Part shown: positions 48,117 to 58,284 of the stretch, piece after piece
Position numbering within the stretch: the stretch's first letter is position 1
Layout: each line of letters starts with the position of its first letter
Source: Hemerocallis citrina
Lineage: Eukaryota; Streptophyta; Magnoliopsida; Asparagales; Asphodelaceae
Direction: 5' to 3'
Length of the DNA: 64,000 bases
Assembly (NCBI GenBank): GCA_017893485.1
Contig: CM030366.1
Location: forward strand, 182,222,594-182,286,593
The notes under the pieces: model-generated
Told to the model about the DNA's origin: nothing
The model's database searches: none
The model's input: the letters and a program-made list of their open reading frames with translations, nothing else
Made by a program: the position numbers and the translations under genes

Positions 48117-48305
48117 ACGCCTCTCTAAATACCTTCAGATGTCGAACCGTTCCTCTCCTTTTACTTGTATTTTTTCTCTTTATTTCTTCAATGTAATAAC
48201 GGCTCGCAACTTAGAAGCAGCCGACTATTAGTTATTAATAAAGTACTCTCTTTTCCCGTATTCATCTTGTGATTGTTGGCATCTCTCTGCTTTTTACTTT
48301 TATTT

Positions 48306-48773
48306 AAACGACGAGTTCGGAGTCCAACACTTGGCTCGACTCCGCTTCGCAAGCTCGCTCTTAAGCGAGCCAGAAGTGGTTCGCCATTCGGAATTGCTCC
48401 CACAACCGTTGAAACAAACTCTAAACAACGAGTTTGGAGTCCAACACTTGGCTCGACTCCGCTTCGCAAGCTTGCTCTTAAGCGAGCTAGAAGTGGTTCC
48501 CGATTCGGAATTGCTTTCACAACCGTTGAAACAAACTCTAAACGACGAGTTCGGAGTCCAATACTTGACTCGACTCCGCTTCGCAAGCTCGCTCTTAAGC
48601 GAGCTAGAAGTGGTTCGCCATACGGAATTGCTTCCACAACCATTGAAACAAACTCCGAACGACGAGTTCGGGGTCCACCACTTGGCTCGACTCCGCTTCG
48701 CAAGCTCGCTTCTAAGCGAGCTAGAAGTGGTTCGCCATTCGGAATTGCTCCCATAACCGTCGAAAGATACCCT
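48306..48773. repeat. four 117-bp tandem repeats downstream of integrase
   Basis: Units start near 48306, 48423, 48540 and 48657, each with CGACTCCGCTTCGCAAGCT, CTCTTAAGCGAG and GGAATTGCT. They are about 90% alike. ORFs on both strands across them are repeat artefacts. Confidence 0.95.
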
Positions 48774-49017
48774 CGTCACTTCGTCGCATACAATGTCTCT
48801 ACAATTGGGCGGAACTTGCGAGAAGAGCGAAAATTCTACGGCTAGAGCGCTTAAAAGAGCTAACTTTTGATTCTTATGGTTCGTTTCAAAAGTGAAGTGA
48901 CCACGGTACATCCCGAGCATACGAACTCTAATTTTATTAAATAACTTTAATGATTTTACAAGGCCAAGCAACTACAATAAGGTGCTCCAAAAACTCAAAA
49001 GGCATAATACAACTTTT

Positions 49018-49782
49018 TCAACGCCTCCTCGGGACGGGGACGTTTCGGTTCAGAGACACACGAGGTCGGCGCCGCCTACCATCCGAGCTAGTCTCTAAAC
49101 CGACGAACCGAGACACCTCCTCGGCGCTGCTTCTAACCGTGGCACCAACCGAAGCTCCACTGGATGAAACAGCCATGCCGCTTTGAGCATCGGCCGGACT
49201 CCGCCCAACAACAGGTGGACGAGTCGCGAGCTCGTAGAAGGAGATCCCCCTCTCGCTCTCCTCACGAGTACACGAAGTGCTTCGGACGTTAATCCTCACG
49301 GGCTGAGGTTTAAGGCGAGCGACTTCCTCCTCAAGTTCGACGATCCTATCCTTCAAAGTATCGTCCTTCACCGATATCTTGAACCGAGGAAGTTTTGCCG
49401 AGCCGGCCTCACCAGCACTGTCAGCTATGATGCGACAAAGGTTGGTCACCTCAATGCTTTTGTCGACTGTGACCCTCCTCAACTACTTAACCTTCGAAGC
49501 TAGCTCGTCGCGCTCGGCCAACGCCGAGGATAGCTCATCCTCCTTCGCCGAGAGTTCTTTTGCGGCTATCTGCAAATGGTGGACCTCAGCCAGCAACTCG
49601 CTGTTCTTCTTATCCACGTTGAATAACACCCTCCTGATCAACTCAATTTCGCCTTCGAGACGAGCTTCGCGAGACCGCTTCCATAGTTCCGCACGCCGCC
49701 GAGCTGCTGCGGTGTTCGAACCAAGTTCGACGATCTGAAAAACCAAAGCATTACATTGAAAGACAAGTTCCGAGCCAAACAC
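49018..49782 (-). CDS. antisense coiled-coil ORF in the Tat Gypsy 3' region
   Basis: Two abutting minus-strand frames (49483-49782 and 49018-49482) encode Glu/Lys/Arg/Ala-rich heptads (AKELSAKEDELSSALAERDE, DRIVELEEEVARLKPQP) and a Ser/Arg-rich tail. They are separated by one stop at about 49482. It may be the last exon or a diverged tail of the antisense gene just upstream (49889-52447). The function is not known. Confidence 0.5.
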
Positions 49783-49888
49783 TTAGACAAATTCCGAAAT
49801 TCAAGAAGGCTTTCATTCACATCAAAAGAGCAGTGGCCAGTCTGCTATAAGGCAGTATAATAAAAAAAAATTACAAAAAACGAGGGGA

Positions 49889-52447
49889 TCAAGGGTCCAC
49901 CTGGGGCGGCGGCTCGGACACGGGCGCCTCGCCAGATGGCCCCTCGCCCCCCGTCGCCCCGACTTGGGGGTCGGCTACCACGGCCTCGGGGGCGGCAGGC
50001 ACCTCCCCGTCCCGCTGTTCACCCTCCTCCTCTTCTTCCTCCTCTTCACAGTCTCCCTCTTCTTCTTCTTCATCTTCGCCGCCATGCCACAACCGGTACC
50101 CCATCCTCTGGAAGCCAGGGACTCGAGCCTCGACGCGGTTGAGCGCCCGGGCATAGGACTTCTCCATGTTGGTGGCCATATAGTTCTTCGCCTCGGCCTC
50201 AATCTTCTTCCTCGCCTCCTCCACTGCTACGGCTTGTTCCACCCTTACAGCCTCTAAGGCCTTCGCTGCGGCGGCCCTCTCCTCGTCACCCTTGGCAACC
50301 TCCGCAGCAAGCTTCTCCTTTGCTCGCTCCAAGGCCGCCTCGAGGTCGGCAGGCACCTCCCCGTCCCGCTGTTCACCCTCTTCCTCTTCTTCTTCCTCTT
50401 CACCTTCTCCCTCTTCTTCGCCTTCATCTTCGCCGCCATGCCACAACCGGTACCCCATCCTCTGGAAGTCAGGGACTCGAGCCTCGACGCGGTTGAGCGC
50501 CCGGGCATAGGACTTCTCCATGTTGGTGGCCATATAGTTCTTCGCCTCGGCCTCAATCTTCTTCCTCGCCTCCTCCACTGCTATGGCTTGTTCCGCCCTT
50601 ACAGCCTCTAAGGCCTTCGCCGCGGCGGCCCTCTCCTCGTCACCCTTGGCAACCTCCGCAGCAAGCTTCTCCTTTGCTCGCTCCAAGGCTGCCTCGAGGT
50701 CGGCAACCTTAGTCTCCAAGGCCTCCGAGCGACGATGCTCCGCTTCGAGCTGCTTCACCACCCTCGCCCTTTCCGCCCTGTCTTTGTCACAGATGGCCTT
50801 CAGCTCCCTCTCCTGCTCAGCGAATTCTTGAACGAGGTGGCCGAAGAGACAAGTGGCCTGCAATAAATGTGAGTTAGGTGGTAGTAAGAGCCGAGCTATG
50901 AACTTAAGGAATTTTCAAAGAAAGAAAATCAAGACTTACCGACATAAGCGACCGGGCGATTTCGAAGGTGTCGTCGCCGGTCGTCCCCGCTTTCAGAGCG
51001 GCTCGGTCCTTTGGGGTCGCGAGATGCTTGACGGCCTGCATGCACATCTGCGAGTCGCCAAGAAAGCCGTCGTGGTTCTTCATCCGCCAGTCGGGAACGA
51101 ACAACTTCTTGTGCGCCTCAATCAGGATTTGCTTGGCCTGAGGCGTCAAAGGCGGGGCCTGAAGTGCCAGCGCCGCCGAAACAGAGAAGTCCTCACTCGC
51201 CGGGGCGGACGGGGCAGGGGCAGAAGGGTCAGGAAGGACAACCACCGACGCAGGCGGTGCCTGAGGAGTAGGGGTAGGGTCGGCGACTACCGAGGGGGCC
51301 TTGGTGGGTCGGCCGGACATAGGACCCGTGCTCGGCCTCTTCCTTTTCCTACCATCGGCAACCTTGCCTCGCTCGGCCAACATGCCCATGAAGTTCATCT
51401 TCGGCTCCTCTGTTCAAAGCAACAAAAGAAAAAGTTAGAAAAATGTACAAGGCATTAGAAAAGGAATGCATTGAGATATCAGGAGCGTACTCGGGTCGAT
51501 CGGACTAAGGCCCGATCCGTGTAGCACCTCCTCGGTCATCCCTCTCCAGTTCAACGTCGGGAGAGCAATGAGCTTGGCCGCCACCTCCTCCTCGGCGGTA
51601 GTTAACACCGGGTCGACCCTAGCAAACTTAGGTACCTCCACCTTCCACCGAGTCGGAAAGTCCAATGTCGAAGGCCCCTTCAGCAAAAAGAACTTCTCCT
51701 TCCAATGTTTTATCGAATCCGGATTCTCTATCAATCTAACGCCTCGCCGGGGTGACCAGTAATAGCGAGGCTCGAGCTTCGACATCCGGTTGATTCGGTA
51801 ACACCTTCGAAGGATAACCATGTCCGGTTCGACTTTAGCGTTACGGCACTGGAGCAAGAAGGCTAGCACATGGCGCCAAGTGTTTAGCATGAATTGAGTG
51901 GGGGCCAGACAGTACCAGTGGAGGACCTTCAACACGATGGGGTGGAGAGGGAAGCGCAGACCCGCGTTCAGGGAGTCGAAGTCGAAGACGCACGTGTCTG
52001 GAGATAGGACCGTGTTCGCTCGCATCCCGGGGCCGGGGAGGATCAGCTTATACTCCGGAGGGATGGCGAACCCCCTTCTGATCCGGAGGAGATCCCACTC
52101 GGATAATATCGAACTGAGGTCATCCACATCGGTGACCTCCCTCGGGGCGTTCTCCTCATAGGTCGCCGATCGACCAACGATCGCGTTCTTCAGCAGGTCG
52201 CCCTCGTACTGTCGAATCCCGGCTTGACCGGATAGCGGACCAGGCATCCGACCCGACTCCGGAGCTCCTCTCTCAGGCTCCACGATCTCCTCGACTATCG
52301 TGGACCTGGCCACCACTCTCTTTTTTCCTCGGCCATAGAAGACTCTACTACCTCCTTCCCCTTTCTACGGCTCACTGCTTCCCTCCTCTCCTCGACGCCT
52401 CGATCTCCCGAGGACGATGCCTCACTTCCTGAGCTCACTCTTGACAT
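49889..52447 (-). CDS. antisense gene of the Tat Gypsy: 'putative gypsy-type transposon' (Transposase_28-like) domain plus coiled coil
   Basis: It lies on the strand opposite to gag-pol. The proposed start is ATG 52447, with a one-base shift near 52315. Exon 1 (52447-51491) holds the domain seen in plant 'gypsy-type transposon' proteins, e.g. RFPLHPIVLKVLHWYCLAPT and NTWRHVLAFLLQC, and ends at a GTACGC donor. Exon 2 (51409-50940) is Ala/Pro-rich with a PDWRMKNHDGFLGDSQMC block and ends at GTAAGT. Exon 3 (50857-49889) is a long coiled coil rich in Ala/Glu/Lys (LERAKEKLAAEVAKGDEERA) and ends in a stop at 49889. Exon 3 contains an in-frame 354-bp tandem duplication (units from about 49995 and 50349). 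Antisense extra ORFs near the 3' LTR are known in Tat elements; the role is unknown. The frames are long and open, suggesting past selection. Confidence 0.7.
49995..50702 (-). repeat. 354-bp in-frame tandem duplication in the antisense coiled-coil exon
   Basis: GCAGGCACCTCCCCGTCCCG starts at 49995 and 50349; both copies continue nearly identically to GCTCGCTCCAAGGC(C/T)GCCTC. The length, 118 codons, keeps frame. The Glu-rich stretch (EEEGEGEEEEEEEEGE-type) varies between copies. Confidence 0.9.
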
Positions 52448-52840
52448 CTCGAATAAATAATCTAAGGCAAGGGAGACTGACCTTGATGTGACGTAACCTT
52501 GAAGTGACGTTCACGGTCGGAAATAGTTCGTCGGAAATCACCTGACCCACGCGACAGCTAGCGCAACCGCCTTGGAGCACCAATCGCCGCTAGCAGAGCA
52601 AACTAAGAGCAAAAGTGAAAACTTGGGAGTGAAAGTGAGAAATGAGCTAAGGGGTGGGGGGGGGTTAAAAACTTATAGGCAAAAAGTGACTGTTGGGCTT
52701 TCGAAACATTTAAGGGCCCACTAAGGGAAGGTAAAACGACAAGACAGAGAACTACGACGTTTCGGGGGAAGGATTGGTCGGTTCGCTTAGCCCCACAACT
52801 CGACGACCCGTGGCTCGCCGAGCCACTAACTTCATCGAGC
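52448..52840. other. upstream region of the antisense gene
   Basis: No coding signal on +. On the minus strand this would be promoter/leader of the antisense gene. It contains a G run (52651-52668). Confidence 0.5.
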
Positions 52841-54150
52841 CGGGGTGACGAGGTACCGACCTCCACATATGGAGAAAAATTTTGCCGAGCTGGTTTCGCG
52901 TCGGATCGCCTCAGAATTCGCGTCGAAACATGATGGGCGGTTCAGATCACGCCATGCCCACAAAACGACAAGATAACGTTTTCTCGTGATCTGAATCTCA
53001 ACTTCATGATGCGCGCCGTGATGAACGCCTCAGATCTCACCACATGGTTCGAAGACTCGATCCGAACTCCACAGCGTTCGGCCGAGCCACCGAGCCACCA
53101 TCCTTTCGAGCCGAGGTGATGAGGTACCGACCTCCACATATGGAGAAAAATGCCGCCGAGCTGGTTTCACCGTCGGATCGCCTTAGAATTCGCATCAAAA
53201 CTTGATGGGCAGTTCAGATCACGCCACGCCCACAAAACGACAAGATAACGTTTTCTCGTGATCTGAACCCCCAACTTCGTGATACGTGCTGTGATGAACG
53301 CCTCAGATCTCACTGCATGGTTCGAAGACTCGATCCGAACTCCACAGCGTTCGGTCGAGCCACCGAGCCACCATCCTCTCGAGCCGAGGTGACGAGGTAT
53401 CGACCTCTACACATGGAGAAAAATTCTACCGAGCCGGCCTCAGCCATTGGATCTTGCCAAAGAACGTGCTCAAGCATGATGAACCGCTCAGATCATGCCA
53501 CGCCCACAAAACGACAAGATAGCGTTTTTTTGGGATTTGCGCCACAATGGACGCTCAGGATCGTGCCACGTAGCTCGATAGCCCGCTATGCGCCGTTCCG
53601 ACCTACCGAGCCACCGGAGTGCTTAGCCGAGTTACCTAACAGCTTGGTCGAGCCACCGAGCTACTGGGAGCAGAGGACGAGCTGCTGAGCCACCGGAGTG
53701 CCTAGCCGAATTACCAAACAGCTTGGCCGAGCCACCGAGCAACTGGGAGCAGAGAACGAGCTTCTGAGCTACCGAACAGCTTAGCCGAGTCACCGAGCTG
53801 AAGTGACGAGGTACCGACCCTCACATATGAAGAAAAATGGCGCCGACTCTCCTCAGCCGTTGGATCTTGTCAAAAAACGTACTAGAACACGATGGACGGC
53901 TCAGATCATGCCGCGCCCACAAAACGACAAGATAGCGTTTTTTGGGATTTGCACCATAATGGACGCTTAGGATCGTGCGTAGCTCGGCAGATCCCTGCGC
54001 TCCGAGTCGAGCTGCCGAGGAGTCGACCCGAGGTGCCGAGGCATCGACCCTCACATACGGAGAAAACACTCGCCGACCCACTTGGATCGTCCGATCCCCC
54101 TGAAAATCGCGCTCGACGCTGATGGAGGGTCCAGATTGCGCCACGCCATA
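52841..54150. repeat. about five degenerate ~272-bp tandem repeats near the 3' LTR
   Basis: The marker phrase GAGGTACCGACCTCCACATA recurs near 52850, 53121, 53394, 53808 and, degenerate, 54040, each with CCCACAAAACGACAAGATA about 115-125 bp later. A shorter GAGCCACCGAGC-type sub-repeat expands 53585-53800. It is typical of the noncoding 3' region of Tat elements. Confidence 0.9.
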
Positions 54151-54588
54151 ATTCGGAATTAAAAATTAGTTTTTATTTATTGAAATCGTTTTATTTATTT
54201 AAAAATTGCGAAAAAATGATTAAAAATTCGGGAAAATTAATTAAAAAATCTAGAAAATAATTATAAATTCGGAAAATTTTTTTTGAGACCCCGAGTAAAT
54301 AATTACTGCCTAGAGCGATTTATTAAGACCCTCGAACGACGAATCAACACTTCGCAAAATTAAATAAATAATCCGAAAAATAGATAAAAATTAAGTAAAA
54401 GCACCAGAAGCTCAGGAGAGCTCAAGAACGACTTAGAGCACGCAACTAACTCGGAAAATCACCATACTACCTCATACAAAGATGCGAAACCTCCCATTCG
54501 GACTCCGATACACCTCCGCAAGCCATTGAAGCAGTAAAACTACTCCTCAAAGGCTGATCAAACTCAGTCTTCAGGAGTGGGGGGCTCG
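54151..54588 (+). other. pre-LTR region with polypurine tract
   Basis: AT-rich sequence with AAAAATT-type repeats. It ends AGTGGGGGGCTCG (54576-54588), the polypurine tract directly before the 3' LTR. Confidence 0.75.
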
Positions 54589-55180
54589 TGATATGGCTAA
54601 AAATGGGGTTAAATCGGAACCGTCCAAATCGGGCACGAATCTTAAAACTCAGGGGTAAAATGGTAATTTCACCTACAAACGGGTCTGAAATGGGTATTGG
54701 ATCTCTTCCCCAAAGACCCAATAACCCACGAACGGATCCACCTCAACTGGGTACGGATTTTAACCCGCAGCAAACCCGGTCCAGCAGGATAGAATTAGGA
54801 TTTCTGATTAATCCTAATCAACGGCCCCGATTCATATCTATCCCTTCACTGGGAATTAGGGATTACATTCCTTATCTGATCATAGGGATTACATCCCTAA
54901 TTTGATCCCAAAGATGACTATAAATACCCCCCATCCACCACCATTAAGAGGTAATCAATCTTTTGCTAATTTACGCTCTTTCATAATCTCTCTGATTACT
55001 GACTTGAGCGTCGGAGGGTGTGTCGCCGGGATCAACCCCGGTGTCTCGCACTTTTTTGCAGGTGAACGGCGGGAGTCAACGGTCTAACCCCGGTGTGAAG
55101 GCTTCAGGTTTGATTATTCAGTTTTCCTAAGAATCCACAAATACTATCTGTTTGCCCTCACACCAGATTTAGCGGTAACA
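54589..55180 (+). repeat. 3' LTR of the Tat Gypsy
   Basis: It matches the 5' LTR from TGATATGGC to GGTAACA, with TATAAATA at 54919-54926. A few single-base indels (for example an extra T in the TTTTTTGCAGG tract) and about 20 substitutions separate the pair. Confidence 0.95.
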
Positions 55181-55640
55181 TTAGTCAATTGAGAAAGAGT
55201 CATGTCAACTAAACAAGAAAATAATCAACTAAAAAAATTTCGTGAGCAAATTTTGTTTTTTTATCTGTATCATGAATCTCATCAAAATGTCTTCTTCTAA
55301 AAGTCCTATGTTTTACAGTGAATAAGGGCTCAATTTCTATTTCAGATGCAATTTCTTTAACTTCAATCATAGTAGAAGTAAATTTTTTTTCTCTATATTT
55401 TTCAAAAAATGAAACCAACCCTTCCAAGTTTTTAATTGCAATATCAAGAAACCAATGCTTTCAATTTTTACTCACTAAGTTTATCTTGTACAAAATTCAT
55501 GCCAAATAACCAAACTTAAAATATAATCAAAACTTTAAAATTCACCTGATGCTAATTTATCAGCATCCCAACTCACTTTAGAATCATCAGGAATTTCTGC
55601 TAATTTAATTAAAGCTTGTTTTGGAATATAGTAAATAGTT
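55181..55640 (-). pseudogene. hAT transposase (DUF4371/zf-MYM type), segment 5' of the Gypsy insertion
   Basis: On the minus strand: an ALIKLAEIPDDSKVSWDAD segment (near 55600), then EGLVSFFEKYREKKFTSTMI and IEVKEIASEIEIEPLF (55427-55310), then FAHEIFLVDYFL up to the Gypsy junction. It precedes the SRFEQMQIFESIFGF part at 41685, so the Gypsy split one transposase reading. An in-frame stop after DYFLV and others show prior decay. Confidence 0.8.
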
Positions 55641-55644
55641 AAGT

Positions 55645-55800
55645 ACACTTATTGAACCATTAATTAGCAAACATGAATTTAAAAAGTAAAAATAAAAAAT
55701 CGGAAACCATTAATTAGCAAACATAAATTTAAAAATTAAAAAAATTAAAAAAAAATAAAAAACCATTAATTAGTAAACATGAATATAAAAAAGTAAAAGA
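55645..55800. repeat. three short tandem repeats (about 52 bp)
   Basis: ACCATTAATTAGCAAACATG begins units near 55650, 55705 and 55763, separated by A-rich stretches. Confidence 0.85.
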
Positions 55801-55805
55801 AAAAT

Positions 55806-55879
55806 TGCTTTTGTTGAAAGTCAAACTCAAGACCTCGTGCTTACTAAATAGGTGCTCTAACCAACTGAGCCAAGAGACC
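55806..55879 (-). tRNA. decayed tRNA-Thr(AGT)-like pseudogene
   Basis: On the minus strand the A-box-like TGGCTCAGTTGGTTAGAGC is followed by an anticodon loop TTAGTAA (anticodon AGT), then AGGTCTTGAGTTTGACTTTC as T-arm and an AAAAGCA end. The anticodon stem (CCTAT/GCACG) and acceptor stem no longer pair properly, so it is not functional. Plant tRNA-Thr is the best match I know; a tRNA-derived repeat is the alternative. Confidence 0.65.
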
Positions 55880-56001
55880 TTTAGCATTCCTAGTTCAAAT
55901 ATTAATTACTTAAAGTGTTATAATCCCATTATACATACAAATTTTTGTGCCCCTCGCCTGAATCGGGCCATGGGTGGTCGCCCAACCCGCGCCCGACCCT
56001 G

Positions 56002-56195
56002 TTCGTACCCTTTGAGGAAACGCATGACAGAGCGAGACCATTTGAGGAAACGCATGACGAGAGGTGAGCGGGAGGAGGGTGATATTTTGTGGTGATATTT
56101 TGGAAGAAAGAAACAAACAAGAAAGAAAGAAAAATCAAACAAACCCTAGATTTTTGTGGTGATATTTTGTGTATACTTTTTCCGCTCTGATACCA
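56002..56195 (-). other. Copia leader and primer-binding site
   Basis: TGGTATCAGAGC on the minus strand (56184-56195) directly follows the 5' LTR and is the initiator-Met tRNA type PBS of Copia elements. The leader continues to 56010, where the hAT insertion interrupts it. GCATGACAGAGCGAG/GCATGACGAGAGG with TTTGAGGAAAC duplicates a unit of about 30 bp (56010-56062). Confidence 0.85.
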
Positions 56196-56367
56196 TGTTA
56201 ACGTATAATATAGAGACGTAATACCATGTTAACGTATAATATAGAGACGTAATAGAATACTTTATTGGATGCTTTCAACTGAATATAATGCCTCCTATAT
56301 ATAGGAGAGTACAAAGAGTAATCTAAATCTAATTCCGATGTTGGACTAAATTAAGACTTCTTTGACA
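56196..56367 (-). repeat. Copia 5' LTR with 30-bp internal duplication
   Basis: On the minus strand it starts TGTCAAAGAAGTC (56367) and ends ATACGTTAACA (56196). The unit CCATGTTAACGTATAATATA is duplicated (56193 and 56223), spanning the LTR end and first PBS bases. Confidence 0.85.
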
Positions 56368-56372
56368 TGATC

Positions 56373-57313
56373 AAATAACAACAAAGACGAAGTTTTTACA
56401 AAAAAGGTTGATTTTATTTATATATAAAAAATTCTATATTTTACGAAGAAAATAAACAATTTTATTTTAAGAAAAAGTTTTATAAAAAGTTCATTAATTA
56501 TTTAAAACGATTTGGCTAGTACCCGTATTTCTATAGCATGATTTGTGTAATTGTACGTGTATGTGTGTGATATGTAAAATAAAATTAACTGAACATGCAT
56601 GAAGTTAATCTATATGTCATAATAGGGTTCTTTGTGCAATATGTACATATACAAAACCCTATAATTTAATTAGTAATCAAATAACTAATAAAAGAAAAGG
56701 AAAAGGAAATAATGCATAAAGAGACATCACGTGCAATACATGTGCCGCTCTGTTCCCATGCCAACCAAATCCAATCCATGATTTTCAATGGAAATTTAAG
56801 CAAACCGATACACAATTATAATTGAATAAAATTTTTATATTGATCAATCCAAGACGTTCAAAAGTATATATAGACGTAAGTGTTCTAGATACACAAAGAA
56901 GGAGAAACCAAATAAAAAAGAAGAGGGCTAACGGTTGGAGGGGGGATTCAGTCGGTCGACGGCAGCGACTGCAGTGCAGGCGACAATATCGACATCGGGT
57001 TCGAGTTGAGTCAAGCTCGGGCTTGGGTTGGGTCTGATGTCGGGTGGAGGCAATGGGGTGTTGAGCAGTGGAGGTGATGGGTGTTGGGTTTGGTAAGGTA
57101 GGCCGGAGGTGGGAGGAGATGATGCCAGGTTTTAGGTTTAAGGTTTTTTTGCTTTCCTTTTTTGTTTGTGGGGTTTAGGCATGGAGATTGAGGAAGAGGG
57201 GTTGGGTTTATATAGGTTTAGGGAAAGGGGTTAGGGTGTAGGTTATTTTAGGTAAGTAATTATTTAATAAATATTTAGTAATATTTATTAAATAATTATT
57301 TTCAGTTTTGGGT
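56373..57313. other. intergenic; leader-like sequence around 56930-57210
   Basis: No domain is recognised. A TATATAAACCC on the minus strand (near 57203-57213) followed by a CT-rich stretch looks like a promoter and leader of some lost gene or LTR. The small ORF at 56822-57037 is not supported. Confidence 0.4.
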
Positions 57314-57842
57314 CTAAAATAACCTATTAAGACTAGTTTTAGCCAATTTTGTTTTGGTAATAGAATACTTCAATATATATTAGGGGTATAACTAGGAGTA
57401 TTTTGCCTTAAAGTAAAACGTTTTAGGGCCCAAGGAGAACGAAATTGGAATATTATATTCTAAAATAGAACATAGTTTTTTCACTCTTAGGACATAAATA
57501 AACATATATTCATAAAATTTTTTAGAAAGGAATAAAGTGAATATTTGTCTAGGCTCTATGAAACAAATAAGATGAATATTTATTTACGGAAGATGTGAAA
57601 AAGAAATAATATAAATATTCATCGGTCTTACGGATGAAGCTAAGTCAAATTGGATTATTGGGTATTGGATAGGTTAATAGGTATAGTGGGTAAATGGATC
57701 AATAACCCAGTTTGACTTTTCTTCGTCCATGAGACCGATGAATATTTATCTTATTCTTTTTGACATCTTACGTAAATATTCATCTTGTTTGTTTCCTAGA
57801 GCCTATACAAAATATTCACTTTATTTTTTTTTTCAAAAAACT

Positions 57843-58222
57843 TGTCAGGGGTCGGAATTCGAGAGGGTTGATTCTTGGTCATTGGAGAGAGCTAGGGTTT
57901 CGGGAGCTCATTTTTGGGGAAGAACACAAATGTAATTTGGGATTAATTCTTGATTATTGATTGCAGCCGATTTTCCTCTTCTTATAGATCAAGGATTTAC
58001 ATACAGCGCATGTAAAACCCCTTAATTGAAATAACTGCCCTTCAATTGGGCCTAAGTACACCTAAGGTCCATTTACATTGATTGAACTCCCAAAAACAGA
58101 AATAAAAGAAAAAGCAACTGATACATTCATCAGTGACAGCAGCCGGCAGCTCTCATCTTCTTCTTCAACCCTGTACCACATCATCTTCAGTTGCAGCAGC
58201 TCAACTGTTCTATTCCCTAACA
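57843..58222 (-). repeat. LTR (3' in element orientation)
   Basis: It shares GTCGGAATTCGAGAGGGTTG, GGAGAGAGCTAGGGTTTCGG and CAGCAGCTCAACTGTTCTAT with 62921-63309. Confidence 0.92.
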
Positions 58223-58284
58223 ACTCCTCTCCCTTTCAAATTGAACTTGTCCCAAGTTCAAACGAAAAGAAATTGCTGTCGACA

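Larger units (their letters stand above)
41686..55180 (+). mobile_element. Tat-lineage Ty3/Gypsy LTR retrotransposon (13.5 kb)
   Basis: LTRs of 588 bp (41686-42273) and 592 bp (54589-55180) start TGATATGGCTAAAAATGGGG and end TTTAGCGGTAACA. By eye they differ at about 22-25 positions, roughly 96% identical. The PBS region GATTAGCGCCGTCTGTGGGA follows the 5' LTR and the polypurine tract AGGAGTGGGGGGC precedes the 3' LTR. The order gag-PR-RT-RH-second RH-IN and the long 3' region with an antisense gene are typical of Tat elements. Flanking bases are CTACT and TTAGT, not a clean TSD, although the interrupted hAT reading continues on both sides. Frameshifts and stops make this copy defective. Confidence 0.93.
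40325..56001. mobile_element. hAT element of the zf-MYM/DUF4371 transposase type, interrupted by a Gypsy
   Basis: The left end CAGGGCCGGTCCTGAGG faces a right end that reads CAGGGTCGGGCGCGGG on the minus strand. Subterminal GGCCCGGGCGAAAAA and GGCCCGATTCAGGCGA-type stretches are also paired. The 8-bp flanks are CTCGCACC (40317-40324) and TTCGTACC (56002-56009), differing only by two C-to-T changes. It inserted into the Copia gag leader: Copia sequence continues on both sides. Inside are a hAT MITE (40520-41119), the transposase halves (41140-41685 and 55181-55640), the Gypsy (41686-55180) and a tRNA-like remnant. Confidence 0.85.
33935..56367 (-). mobile_element. Copia element (22.4 kb with nested insertions)
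   Basis: The 3' LTR is at 33935-34074 and the 5' LTR at 56196-56367, in the same minus orientation. They share AGAATACTTTATTGGATGCT, AGTAATCTAAATCTAATTCC and GATGT(G/T)GGACTAAA. TGATC flanks both outer ends (33930-33934, 56368-56372), a perfect 5-bp TSD. The primer-binding site TGGTATCAGAGC adjoins the 5' LTR, and the polypurine tract CTTGAGGGGAAA adjoins the 3' LTR. Between them lie Copia gag-pol fragments (36463-40324), a hAT (34097-35203), a possible solo LTR and a second hAT that contains a Gypsy. The two ends are the same insertion event despite 22 kb separation. Confidence 0.92.

Noticed and set aside
48188..48971. ORFs on both strands across 48188-48971
   Set aside because: They arise from the 117-bp tandem repeat, which is open in several frames; the repeated peptide is not a known domain.
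52603..53688. ORFs on both strands near the Tat 3' LTR
   Set aside because: They lie in the 272-bp minisatellite or its edge and change frame from unit to unit.
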